A stretch of 55,204 nt of DNA from Bacteroidales bacterium (GTDB taxonomy: Bacteria; Bacteroidota; Bacteroidia; Bacteroidales; P3). The translations under genes were made by a program, and so were the position numbers. The stretch lies in contig JAFSKP010000148.1 of NCBI GenBank assembly GCA_017448905.1, positions 1 through 55,204 on the forward strand, read 5' to 3'. Shown piece by piece: positions 1 to 8,200 of this stretch (the stretch's first letter is position 1; every line of letters starts with the position of its first letter). The notes below the pieces were generated by a model. The model saw nothing but the letters and a program-made list of their open reading frames with translations. It ran no database searches and was not told where the DNA came from.

Positions 1-237
1 AAATTCGGCTTCGACATCTTCGAACGCTGCTTCGATGCGGCGTACTTCTCGCACACGATGCACCTTCGCAAGCCCGACCCCGAGGGGTTCCGCCTGATAG
101 TGCGCGAGCAGGGGCTGATGCCGTCGGAGACACTCTTCATCGACGACATAGAGAAGAACCTGGAGGGTGCGCGAGCGGCCGGAATCAACGGACTGCACCT
201 GGCCGAGGGCAGCATCCTCGACATCTTCAACGATTGA
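1..237 (+). CDS. HAD-family hydrolase, C-terminal 78 residues (partial)
   Basis: Frame 1 is open from the window edge to a TGA at 235-237, so the 5' part of the gene lies outside. The visible part carries the second half of a haloacid dehalogenase-like fold: a KPDP lysine motif (HAD motif III) and FIDD followed by NLEGARAAG (motif IV, Mg-binding Asp pair). This arrangement is usual for subfamily IA phosphatases such as beta-phosphoglucomutase-like or sugar-phosphate phosphatases. The nucleophile Asp motif I and the cap domain are not in view, so the substrate cannot be predicted. The next gene begins 27 nt downstream on the same strand and may be co-transcribed. Confidence 0.85.
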   Translation, partial: KFGFDIFERCFDAAYFSHTMHLRKPDPEGFRLIVREQGLMPSETLFIDDIEKNLEGARAAGINGLHLAEGSILDIFND

Positions 238-264
238 AATCCATATTAATTAACACCAAATATC

Positions 265-3201
265 ATGAAACAAAAAGTATTATCATCATTGGCTCTGTTG
301 CTGCTCTTGACAGCCGCAATGCCTTGGAATTCGCTCCGCGCACAGAACAACTACGTGGAGATAGCCCCGAACTTTCTGGCCAACACCTCCATGGACGGAC
401 GGCCCCAGTTCGAGCAGATGATCTACACCAAGGCGGAGATGGGCAACCAGTCCCGCACCCTCTACGGCATCGAACTGAGCCGTCTCCCCTCCAGCGTCTC
501 GAAAGACACCGTGATGCTGATTGACATCTATCTCGGAGAGACCGTCAAGGACACCTTCGACGCCACCAACTCCTGGGTGTCACCGAAAGACCTGGCGCGT
601 GTCTTCACCGGCACATTCCATTTCCGAGCCGGACACAGCAAGGACACCATCGTCTTCGACCAGCCATACGACTACAGCGGCACGAAGAACCTCGTCTTCA
701 CCATCTTCGAGCATACCGGCACCTACATCAGTAACTTCATCCAGTTCAAGGCCCACAACGTCGCCAACAACAAAGGTGTCTATTTGAGCTATTTGAAATA
801 TGGTTCCAACACCGTCGACATGAACTACGCCGACCGCTGGACCACAGCATACGGGAACAAGTGGCACTGCCGCTACAACATCAAATTCTTCACCAGCACA
901 TGGTATCTCAGCAATCCAGCCATGCCCACCGCACAAGCCCCCTACACGGCCTCGCTGACCGGCGGACCCAACCAGATTGAACTCACATGGAAGACCTACG
1001 GCGACAAGGGTGCATGGTGGGAATTCGGCGGCGGCGACACCGGCGCTGTGTGCCACAACTTCAGCAACATCAATGGCCGAGGATGTGCCAAACTCGTCTC
1101 ACCCCTTATCGAAGTCAACTCCAGTGGCACCGCCCGCCTCACCTTCTCGCTCAAATACGACTGTAATTCGACCGACTCCTTGATTGTCTACTATTCCAAG
1201 TCGGATTATGTCGACGAGTGGGTGCGTCTGAAGACTTTCAGCACCACCAACGGCTTCGAACAGCAGACCATCGACATTCCCTCGTGCAGCCACTTCCGCA
1301 TCGCCTTCGAGGGTAAGGTTTTCCCCAACGAACCCATTTACATCAAGAACGTCAGCGTCACCAACGTCGCAGCCACGTCGTCGACATCCAACCAACCCTA
1401 CTATGCCTTCATGCAGAACAACGGCGGCTCCGGTGCTGACAACAACTACAAGTTCGTCAACTTCGGCCTCGCCAATGTCGCTGCCACGCCCACGTCCGTC
1501 TCATCGCGCTTCTACGATGACCTCTACTGCGCCGAAAAGGTAGGCGACTACATCTACTATGTGGGCGGCAGCCGCGACGACTATGGCCTCTACCGCACCG
1601 CCTTCACCGAGGGCACTACCATCCAGGAAGGCGATTATCTGGCCGAGCTCGACTATTCCAACACCTTCGCCGAACTGCGCCATGACGAGAGCGACGACGT
1701 CCTGCTGGGTCTCGAAATAGCGGGCTACACCACCCGTCTATACGAGATAGACCCGTCGGACGGCGAGGCCGACCTCCTCACCACCCTCGACGGCTGCTTC
1801 TCTGCCATGGCCGTCACCCCCACCGGCGCCATCTACCTGCTGAAGTATGGCAACCGTGCAGAGCTCTACAAATTATCCTCACGCTACTCCAGCTATCCTT
1901 ATCTCGTTGCGACCGCACCCCTGCCCGCCTGCAACACGAGCGCCCAAAGCATGGTCTTCGACCGCCGGACGGGCAAACTCATCTGGCTGCAGGAAGGCAG
2001 CAGCAGCGGCGACGGAGGCGTCTATGGCATTGACCCTGCCACTGGCATCTGGGAGTTCTACGGCAAGCTGGGGGGCACCAGCAGCACGGCAGTGGGTCTC
2101 TTCACCATTTCTTCAGTGCCCGATGCCGACGTGCAGTCTACCGTCTACTGGTACGGTATTGACCACACCGAAAACTATGAGAACGAAAGTGTCGACATCT
2201 CGCTTGTCAAGTTCTCCTTGCAGAACCCTTCGGCATACAACACCTTATGCTCTATTCCCACCTCGAACGACGAGTCGGCTGTAATGGCCGCCGAACTCAT
2301 CAACGACACCCTCTTCTATATCCTCTACGAAAACAATGAAGACGGATATGAGTCGAATACTACCCAGACACTCTACCGCCAGCCCTTCAACGGACAGGCA
2401 CTGCAGGGCTCTCCTGTAGCTCTAGGCACCATTACAAACAACAACGAAGGGTTTGTCGTCTATCGCTTCGGCTTGGCATACAACCCCGTCGACAAGGGAC
2501 TGTACACGTGCAGTTGGTTCACCGATTGGTCAGAATTCGGCCCATCTATAGCCATCTGCCGGATTAATCGTAACAACGATAGCCCCTTGCAACCTATAAA
2601 CCAATTCTACAGCTCCGACGAAATGCCCACTGCCATTGCCATCAGCTCCAACGGTACATTCTATGTTATGCTACAGAACAGAGAAACACACATGATGCAA
2701 CTCTGCACCGTCGATGCCACCGGCTTCACCGTAATTGGTTCCACCGGCATCTACGACGAGAACCGCATGGGACAAGACATGTACTTCGACCCCGCCACCG
2801 GCGAACTCTTCTGGACCTGCCTGAATGGCGACGGTCTTTCCATCATCTACAAGATAGACCTCAGCAGTGGCCAGGCTGCCAAGGTGGGCAGCCTCGACAC
2901 CGAGGAGAACATCCTCACCTGCTTCTTCCTCCGTCGCTCCACAACAAGCGTCGAGAATCCTGCCGAGGTGGCTGTCTGCACCTACCCCAACCCAGTGAGC
3001 GACCGGCTTACGGTAGAGGCCGCAGACAACATCACCATGCTCCAGCTCTACAACCTGCAGGGTTCGCTGCAGCGCATCGTGGGCGGCAACTTAGGCACCA
3101 CCGCCACCCTCGACGTCAAAGACCTGCCCGCAGGCGTCTATATACTCTCGACAACGACAGCCAAAGGCACATCAACCCAAAAAGTTGTCATCGGGCGATA
3201 G
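265..3201 (+). CDS. Large secreted T9SS cargo protein with jelly-roll and propeller-like regions
   Basis: 978 residues. The N-terminus is a Sec signal peptide (MKQK, a long Leu/Ala stretch, then LRAQ near residue 27). Residues about 30-200 and 220-370 look like beta-sandwich modules of the choice-of-anchor or cleaved-adhesin type (inference from pattern). Residues about 420-880 are a run of short strands with repeating YxxD/GxxY patterns, consistent with a beta-propeller-like domain. The last 72 residues, from YPNPVSDRL (about 907) through LYNLQG and LPAGVYIL to KVVIGR, match a type A T9SS sorting domain. The protein is therefore expected to cross the outer membrane and be anchored or released. 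No catalytic motif was recognised. ATG at 265 gives a clean signal peptide. It is followed by a strong bidirectional terminator. Confidence 0.85.
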   Translation: MKQKVLSSLALLLLLTAAMPWNSLRAQNNYVEIAPNFLANTSMDGRPQFEQMIYTKAEMGNQSRTLYGIELSRLPSSVSKDTVMLIDIYLGETVKDTFDATNSWVSPKDLARVFTGTFHFRAGHSKDTIVFDQPYDYSGTKNLVFTIFEHTGTYISNFIQFKAHNVANNKGVYLSYLKYGSNTVDMNYADRWTTAYGNKWHCRYNIKFFTSTWYLSNPAMPTAQAPYTASLTGGPNQIELTWKTYGDKGAWWEFGGGDTGAVCHNFSNINGRGCAKLVSPLIEVNSSGTARLTFSLKYDCNSTDSLIVYYSKSDYVDEWVRLKTFSTTNGFEQQTIDIPSCSHFRIAFEGKVFPNEPIYIKNVSVTNVAATSSTSNQPYYAFMQNNGGSGADNNYKFVNFGLANVAATPTSVSSRFYDDLYCAEKVGDYIYYVGGSRDDYGLYRTAFTEGTTIQEGDYLAELDYSNTFAELRHDESDDVLLGLEIAGYTTRLYEIDPSDGEADLLTTLDGCFSAMAVTPTGAIYLLKYGNRAELYKLSSRYSSYPYLVATAPLPACNTSAQSMVFDRRTGKLIWLQEGSSSGDGGVYGIDPATGIWEFYGKLGGTSSTAVGLFTISSVPDADVQSTVYWYGIDHTENYENESVDISLVKFSLQNPSAYNTLCSIPTSNDESAVMAAELINDTLFYILYENNEDGYESNTTQTLYRQPFNGQALQGSPVALGTITNNNEGFVVYRFGLAYNPVDKGLYTCSWFTDWSEFGPSIAICRINRNNDSPLQPINQFYSSDEMPTAIAISSNGTFYVMLQNRETHMMQLCTVDATGFTVIGSTGIYDENRMGQDMYFDPATGELFWTCLNGDGLSIIYKIDLSSGQAAKVGSLDTEENILTCFFLRRSTTSVENPAEVAVCTYPNPVSDRLTVEAADNITMLQLYNLQGSLQRIVGGNLGTTATLDVKDLPAGVYILSTTTAKGTSTQKVVIGR

Positions 3202-3211
3202 CGCACACACC

Positions 3212-3258
3212 AAATGAAACAGGGGCGGCACATCAAATGTGCCGCCCCTGTTTCATTT
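3212..3258. terminator. Bidirectional hairpin terminator between the T9SS gene and rpsT
   Basis: A perfect 21-bp inverted repeat (3212-3232 and 3238-3258) encloses a 5-nt loop. The stem is AAATGAAACAGGGGCGGCACA. Its A-rich/T-rich outer ends give a T-tract on both strands, so it can end both the plus-strand 978-residue gene and the converging minus-strand rpsT transcript. Confidence 0.85.
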
Positions 3259-3337
3259 CCCACATATAGAGAACGGACAAAAAAAAGAGTACTTGCAACA
3301 AGTACCCTTTTCTATCTGCTTTACGCCCTGCTTACGA

Positions 3338-3589
3338 TTACATGGCGTTGACCTGCTTCATCAGTTTCGATTTGAGGTTGGCGGCTTTGTTCTTGTGAAT
3401 CACCGAACGTTTGGCAAGCTTGTCGAGGATGGAACACATCTTCGGGAGCTTCTCTGCGGCGACAGCCTTGTCCTCAAGAGCGCGGAAATCACGCAGTGCA
3501 TTGCGCATGGTCTTTGCGTAGTAGCGGTTCTCAACTCTCTTCTTCTCGGTGGAGCGGATTCTTTTTTTTGCTGACTTGTGGTGTGCCAT
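3338..3589 (-). CDS. rpsT: 30S ribosomal protein S20
   Basis: 83 residues, the usual length for bacterial S20, a primary 16S rRNA-binding protein of the small subunit. The N-terminus MAHHKSAKKRIR is typical of the family, and the protein is lysine/arginine-rich and helical throughout, ending LKSKLMKQVNAM. It lies 33 nt downstream of tRNA-Glu on the same strand with no promoter motif in between. The two are therefore probably transcribed together from the promoter upstream of the tRNA. Confidence 0.97.
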   Translation of the reverse strand: MAHHKSAKKRIRSTEKKRVENRYYAKTMRNALRDFRALEDKAVAAEKLPKMCSILDKLAKRSVIHKNKAANLKSKLMKQVNAM

Positions 3590-3622
3590 AATTAAAAACT
3601 ATATTCTATTTTTTTGTTTCCG

Positions 3623-3697
3623 TACTCCGTGCGGGATTCGAACCCGCGATTTTGAGAATGAAAATCTCACGTCCTGGGCCAGCTAGACGAACGGAGC
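3623..3697 (-). tRNA. tRNA-Glu (anticodon TTC)
   Basis: On the minus strand a cloverleaf can be drawn. The acceptor stem is GCTCCGT/ACGGAGT (six Watson-Crick pairs and a terminal G-U) with discriminator A at 3623. The anticodon stem is TGAGA/TCTCA with loop TTTTCAT, giving anticodon TTC. The T arm is GCGGG-TTCGAAT-CCCGC. The 3' CCA is not encoded. A matching -7/-33 promoter sits 21 nt upstream. Confidence 0.96.
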
Positions 3698-3717
3698 ATT
3701 TGCCTAAAAAGCGGTTG

Positions 3718-3748
3718 CAAAAGTACTAACATTTTTTGATATGACAAA
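3718..3748 (-). promoter_or_regulatory. Promoter of tRNA-Glu/rpsT
   Basis: Reading the minus strand, TTTG (3745-3748) and TACTTTTG (3718-3725) are separated by 19 nt. This is an exact match to the Bacteroidota sigma-ABfr consensus TTTG-N19-TAnnTTTG. Transcription would begin a few bases upstream of the tRNA 5' end. Confidence 0.85.
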
Positions 3749-3773
3749 ACTTTTTTTCACAACGGGTGGTGAA

Positions 3774-4460
3774 TTACTTTTGCTCAACATCGGTATCTGC
3801 CTGAAAACGAAATCCTAACCGCTTTGCAGTGACAATAGATTTTTTATCAAAATTGTTGCGCATCTCCCCGACAGAAACCACCTTGATTTCATCATACGGC
3901 GGGGTCAAAAGATCAAAATTGGTCGTATATTCGATAGCCGACTCGATAATATTTCTAACTGACTCATCTCCAACAACTGACGTATTGAAATTGTTGTAGA
4001 GCATGCCCAACTCGCGCTTGCCCTCGATGAAATAGTGTTTCTCGGCGTTGACGAAGATACGCCCGATGAGGTAGCCGAGGTCGTTGTCGCGCTGGTAGAG
4101 GAACGAGTCGGTAAGGAAGTTGTAGACATGTATGACGCCGCAGTAGGAACGCTCGGGGTTCTCGCGGATGTACTGCGACTTCATGACCTCGTGGTTGCGC
4201 GAGAACTCGAAGACGTTGGTGTGCATCATAAAAATCAGCAGGTCGCCGGCGAAACGGATCTCGAACTCGAAGTCGCCGCGGTCGGTGAACTCGAAACGAA
4301 GGTCCTTGCCTTTCTCCCTGTTCTGTTCCTGCAACTTTTCGACAATGCCCTTAGCAGTAGAGCGGAAAAGTTCGAAAGACTGCTTTGTTGCTTGATATAC
4401 ATTCTGTTTCAGTTCTCCTTTCGAGAAAATAAGGTTGCTGAGCTGTTCTTTTATTTCCAT
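3774..4460 (-). CDS. Conserved hypothetical cytosolic protein
   Basis: 228 residues with no signal peptide or membrane segment, rich in Phe, Asn, Glu and Lys. The N-terminal 50 residues are predicted helical (MEIKEQLSN...VEKLQEQ). The middle alternates beta-like segments (LRFEFTDRGDFEFEIRF, LLIFMMHTNVFEF) with a GYLIGRIFVN segment. I do not recognise a named domain. It resembles conserved unknowns of Bacteroidales (recollection, not verified). It is flanked by the tRNA-Glu promoter downstream and an AT-rich gene upstream, with no promoter motif visible. The start is the only ATG with a coding-like N-terminus. Confidence 0.7.
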   Translation of the reverse strand: MEIKEQLSNLIFSKGELKQNVYQATKQSFELFRSTAKGIVEKLQEQNREKGKDLRFEFTDRGDFEFEIRFAGDLLIFMMHTNVFEFSRNHEVMKSQYIRENPERSYCGVIHVYNFLTDSFLYQRDNDLGYLIGRIFVNAEKHYFIEGKRELGMLYNNFNTSVVGDESVRNIIESAIEYTTNFDLLTPPYDEIKVVSVGEMRNNFDKKSIVTAKRLGFRFQADTDVEQK

Positions 4461-4586
4461 TTCAATCTAAATTACAATTTATTATTGCGAATTACCGAGT
4501 ATAGTTACACAATCTTTTTCAATGCGAAATCACGCGAAAGGGCGAAAAAACACTAAAAGCACTCTCTCTCCTTTTCTCATCTTCTA

Positions 4587-4970
4587 TCACACACCACTGT
4601 TTATTATCCTTTGCGGATTCATAAAAAGCTCATTGAAATTTGCCAAAATACCCAGCTTGCACTTTGCCAAAGATAAATAGTTACGCAATTGTGCTCTATG
4701 AACATCCAATATTTCGCTCACGGCTTTTATTTCAACGATAATTTTGTCATAGCATACAAAATCCGAAATATAATAAGCATCCATCTTTACCCCTCTATAG
4801 TAAAGTTCATACTTCTTCTCTCGCTCATACGGTATTTTCTGAAAAATGAATTCTTTCTCCAATGCCTCCTGATAAACTTTCTCCATTAGACCTATTCCAA
4901 GGCGATTATGGACTTCGAGAATCGCACCTATTATCCTATACGACTCGTTTGGATATACAATAGTATTCAT
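4587..4970 (-). CDS. GxxExxY-family protein
   Basis: 127 residues from the ATG at 4968-4970. The frame continues upstream without a start that makes protein sense. The motif GIGLMEKVYQEAL (G-x2-E-x2-Y) identifies the GxxExxY family, which is distantly related to PD-(D/E)XK nucleases. ISDFVCYDKIIVEIKA supplies a D...E-x-K set compatible with that fold, and DVHRAQLRNYLSL is the usual following helix. The biochemical role of the family is not established. Base composition is clearly more AT-rich than neighbouring cysS, suggesting acquisition by transfer. It lies 68 nt downstream of cysS on the same strand. Confidence 0.85.
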   Translation of the reverse strand: MNTIVYPNESYRIIGAILEVHNRLGIGLMEKVYQEALEKEFIFQKIPYEREKKYELYYRGVKMDAYYISDFVCYDKIIVEIKAVSEILDVHRAQLRNYLSLAKCKLGILANFNELFMNPQRIINSGV

Positions 4971-5038
4971 TTTTCGCACATTTTCGCCTTTGCGCACTTT
5001 TTTGCATTGAAAGACAGCATTTTTAGCATTACAGTGTG

Positions 5039-6526
5039 TTACTTCATTTCCCAGGTGGCGCCGTCTTTGCCGTCCTTGACGGCGATGCCGAGGGCGGAGA
5101 GGTTGTCGCGGATATGGTCGCTGGTAGTCCAGTCCTTGTTGGCCTTGGCGGTGGCACGCATGTCGAGGATCATCTGCATCAGTCCGTCGATGAGGGCGGT
5201 GTTGTCGGACGAAGCCTCGTCGCGAAGCCCCATGATGTCGCAGACAAAGGTCTGGAAGACCCACCGCAGCTCGTCGATGTCGGCCTGGGTGAGCGTTGCC
5301 TTGTGGTCAGCGACAGAGTTGATGACACGGGAAGCATCGAAGAGGTGCGAGATGACGATGGGAGTATTCATATCGTCGTTCATGGCATCGTAGCACTGCT
5401 GGCGATAGCCCTTGACATCCACCGAGCTCGCCTTGGAAGGCTGCAACGAACGGAGCGTCTTCATGGCCTGCATCAGGCGCTGGTAGCCCTTCTCGGAAGC
5501 CATGAGAGCCTCGTTGCTGAAGTCGACGGTGCTACGGTAGTGGGCCTGAAGGATGAAGAAGCGTATCGTCATGGGGCTGTAGGCCTTGGCGAGCATCTCT
5601 TTGCCATCCTTGGGGTTGATGTGGCTGCCGTTGAAGAACTCGTCGAGAGTGATGAAGTTGCCGAGCGACTTACCCATCTTCTGACCCTCGATGGTAATCA
5701 TGTTGTTGTGCATCCAGTACTTGCAGGGGCCATGACCAGTGGAGGCCACACACTGGGCTATCTCGCTCTCGTGGTGCGGGAAGACGAGATCCATGCCGCC
5801 GCCATGGATGTCGAACGGCGAGCCCAGATACTTGGCTCCCATGGCGGTACACTCAGCATGCCAGCCGGGGAAGCCGTCGCTCCAGGGCGATGGCCAGCGC
5901 ATGATATGTTCGGGCGAAGCCTTCTTCCAGAGGGCGAAATCGCCGGGGAAGCGTTTCTCCTCTTGGCCGTCGAGTTCGCGCGTGGTGGCGAGCATCTCCT
6001 CGATGACGCGACCGCTGAGACGACCGTACTGCTTGGTCTCCTCCTGATACTTGCGGACGTCGAAGTAGACGCTGCCATTGCTGACGTAGGCGTAGCCGGC
6101 GTCGAGAATCTGCTGGACGAGAGCTATCTGCTCGATGATGTGGCCGCTGGCATGAGGCTCGATGCTGGGACGCAGCACGCCGAGGCGGTCCATGGCAGCA
6201 TGGTAGCGGTTGGTGTAGTACTGCGCCACCTCCATAGGCTCAAGCTGCTCGAGGCGTGCCTTCTTGGCAATCTTGTCCTCGCCCTCGTCGGCATCATGCT
6301 CCAGATGCCCCACGTCGGTGATGTTGCGCACATAGCGCACCTTGTAGCCCAGGTGCTGCAGATAACGGAAAAGAAGGTCGAAAGTGATGGCCGGACGGGC
6401 ATGACCCAGATGGGCGTCGCCATAGACCGTGGGGCCGCAGACATACATGCCCACATGGTCGGGGGTGAGGGGCTTGAATAGCTCTTTCTGGCGAGAGAGA
6501 GTATTGTATATTAAGAATTGCTGCAT
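5039..6526 (-). CDS. cysS: Cysteinyl-tRNA synthetase
   Basis: 495 residues, a normal length. This class I synthetase charges tRNA-Cys. The HIGH-like signature HLGH lies at residues 39-42, preceded by the zinc-ligand Cys of MYVCGPTVY (C30). Other zinc-site residues are visible around WHAEC (C226) and FPHHESE (H251). The KMSKS-type loop reads KMGKS at 283-287. The C-terminus has the DALR-like helical domain. The ATG at 6526 gives a natural N-terminus (MQQFLIYNT). Heptamer repeats of ATTGAAA type start 2 nt upstream of the start codon. Confidence 0.97.
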   Translation of the reverse strand: MQQFLIYNTLSRQKELFKPLTPDHVGMYVCGPTVYGDAHLGHARPAITFDLLFRYLQHLGYKVRYVRNITDVGHLEHDADEGEDKIAKKARLEQLEPMEVAQYYTNRYHAAMDRLGVLRPSIEPHASGHIIEQIALVQQILDAGYAYVSNGSVYFDVRKYQEETKQYGRLSGRVIEEMLATTRELDGQEEKRFPGDFALWKKASPEHIMRWPSPWSDGFPGWHAECTAMGAKYLGSPFDIHGGGMDLVFPHHESEIAQCVASTGHGPCKYWMHNNMITIEGQKMGKSLGNFITLDEFFNGSHINPKDGKEMLAKAYSPMTIRFFILQAHYRSTVDFSNEALMASEKGYQRLMQAMKTLRSLQPSKASSVDVKGYRQQCYDAMNDDMNTPIVISHLFDASRVINSVADHKATLTQADIDELRWVFQTFVCDIMGLRDEASSDNTALIDGLMQMILDMRATAKANKDWTTSDHIRDNLSALGIAVKDGKDGATWEMK

Positions 6527-6528
6527 AT

Positions 6529-6600
6529 AAAATTGAAAATTGAAAATTGAAACTTCGCGGCGGCAGGCTTTTTTTATTTGAAAGTTGAAAATTGAAACTT
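6529..6600. repeat. 7-bp tandem repeats (ATTGAAA type) upstream of cysS
   Basis: Three perfect ATTGAAA units at 6532, 6539 and 6546 are followed by a GC-rich spacer containing CGCGGCGGCAG. A second degenerate run (TTGAAAGTTGAAAATTGAAAC) covers 6578-6598. The CGCGGCGGCAG word recurs at about 6647. The array occupies the 5' leader of cysS. Confidence 0.75.
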
Positions 6601-6670
6601 GCTCACTTCATTTTGTTTGATTCATTTGTGTTCGCAGGCATACCACGCGGCGGCAGTTGGAGCATTCGTG

Positions 6671-6698
6671 TCACTGGTCACTATTCACCGGTCACTTC
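6671..6698. repeat. Heptamer repeat TCACYRK, four units
   Basis: Four contiguous 7-bp units: TCACTGG, TCACTAT, TCACCGG, TCACTTC. The last unit overlaps and supplies the stop codon region of the coiled-coil envelope gene on the minus strand. It is related to the heptamers at 22393 and 43623. Confidence 0.65.
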
Positions 6699-7948
6699 TT
6701 AATATATGACAGAAAGTCGAGGTCGATGGAGAGGGCAATGAAAGGCTTGACGAGCCACGACTTGGCGGTGACATCGTCGAGTTTGGCACCCTTTGGAAGT
6801 TCGCTGCCCTCTTTGAGGTCATTCTTCAATATCTCATATTCACACACATTGACACCAATGATAAGGTAGAAGAAGTCTACAAAGCGGAAGCTGGGGCCGA
6901 CATAGAAGTTCTTGAAAAGGTTGGAACCGCCGAAACCGACATAAACTCCCAGGTCGTAATTGAACTTCTGGTCGAAGCGGCGTAATTCCGGCAGCCGGCC
7001 TGGCATGGCTATCGCCGTGTCCTTTTTGTTGTTGATATAGTCGGAGAGATCCCACAGCATCACGGAGGCACCAGTGACAAAGTCGAACTCAATGTCGCCG
7101 GCATTCCTGTTGCCTATCAAGACCTTAGGGTCGTCGCCCTCGTATGAGAGATAAGTGTTGAAATTGGGAGTACGGAAGAAACGCATGGCGATGCCCTGGA
7201 TGGGACGCACCTTCTTCTTCTTGTTGAGCGTTATTGCAGTCTTTTCCTCAGCCTCTCTGGCTTTCTGTTGCAGGTATTTGTTTTCCTCGTCTTTGCGGAT
7301 ATTCTCTATCTCGATGGCAGTCAGACGTTTCTGGAGCGAGTCGACGAGGTGGCGGTAGCGCTCCTTCTCGGTCAGGACATGCTCGTAGTTCTCGCGTTGC
7401 GACTTGAGGGTGATTTCCTTGGCATCGATGTCTTTCTGGAGGTAGTCAATCTCGCGGCTCTTGGCATCGATGCTGGCCTCTTTGGCCTTGAGTTCGCCCT
7501 CCCACTTTGCACGGTCTATCGACGAGCTTGTCAGGGCCTGGCGGTACAACTCTTCTTTCTCGGCCAGTAGGCGTTCCTTCTCCTGCATGGCGGTGACCTG
7601 TTCGGACATGAGACGGTTCTTTTCCTGCAGTTCCTTCTGGTAGAGGTCGTTGAGGTAAACCAGCGAGTCCTTCAGCAACACCAACTCACGCATACGGTGA
7701 CGCAAGGTGGCCTGTGTCACATGCGTAGAGTCGAGCCTGCGGTTGAGGAACTCGACCTGCTGGCGGAGCATCTGCAGCGAGTCGGGCTGCGGCACTGTGT
7801 CAGCCACTTCCGACGCGACAGTGATGCTGTCATCTTCGGCGAGCTGCCATGCGGACTGCCCGGCGGTGTCGACAACCTGACACTGGCACGGCGAAACGGC
7901 TGCCAATAGCGTAAACAGCATTATCCCAAAAAGCGGAATTCTCATCAT
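6692..7948 (-). CDS. Secreted coiled-coil protein with C-terminal envelope domain
   Basis: About 418 residues from the ATG at 7946-7948. An upstream in-frame ATG at 7972 would add eight residues before the signal peptide and is less likely. A hydrophobic signal segment (MRIPLFGIMLFTLLAA) precedes SPCQC. Residues about 50-240 are a long Glu/Lys/Gln-rich coiled coil. Residues about 250-418 alternate hydrophobic strands and turns (VLIGNRNAGDIEFDF, YDLGVYVGFGGSNLF, FYVGPSFRFVDFFYL), resembling a small outer-membrane beta-barrel or periplasmic beta domain. No family was recognised. It may bridge outer membrane and periplasm, by analogy with other coiled-coil envelope proteins (inference). Confidence 0.75.
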   Translation of the reverse strand: MMRIPLFGIMLFTLLAAVSPCQCQVVDTAGQSAWQLAEDDSITVASEVADTVPQPDSLQMLRQQVEFLNRRLDSTHVTQATLRHRMRELVLLKDSLVYLNDLYQKELQEKNRLMSEQVTAMQEKERLLAEKEELYRQALTSSSIDRAKWEGELKAKEASIDAKSREIDYLQKDIDAKEITLKSQRENYEHVLTEKERYRHLVDSLQKRLTAIEIENIRKDEENKYLQQKAREAEEKTAITLNKKKKVRPIQGIAMRFFRTPNFNTYLSYEGDDPKVLIGNRNAGDIEFDFVTGASVMLWDLSDYINNKKDTAIAMPGRLPELRRFDQKFNYDLGVYVGFGGSNLFKNFYVGPSFRFVDFFYLIIGVNVCEYEILKNDLKEGSELPKGAKLDDVTAKSWLVKPFIALSIDLDFLSYIKK

Positions 7949-8120
7949 ACTATTATTCCAAACAGCTTGCAAAACAGAACCAAGAAACTTATTCTCAAAT
8001 ATTTACAAAACAGCCACATCTAATGTTGCAAACTGCAAATTTACAAAAAAAATAACATCAAAAAGCCCAAAAAAGTATCAATGATGATTATTTTTTCTAA
8101 CATAACCCATCAATGGCAAG

Positions 8121-8149
8121 TTGCGAGAAACTTTTTTTTGCTACTTTTG
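8121..8149 (+). promoter_or_regulatory. Promoter of the C25 peptidase gene
   Basis: TTG at 8121-8123 and TACTTTTG at 8142-8149 are 18 nt apart, matching the Bacteroidota consensus. The predicted transcript begins near 8156, downstream of the earliest in-frame ATG (8081). This argues against that long start. Confidence 0.75.
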
Positions 8150-8200
8150 CAAAGCTTTTCCGAACGCATGAATATAGATAAGAGACAGACATTCAAAGCC

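Noticed and set aside
5036-6481. 481-codon plus-strand open frame opposite cysS
   Set aside because: The minus-strand frame is an intact CysS with all signature motifs; the antisense translation is Val/Gly/Leu-rich low-complexity, as expected for the mirror of a GC-biased gene.
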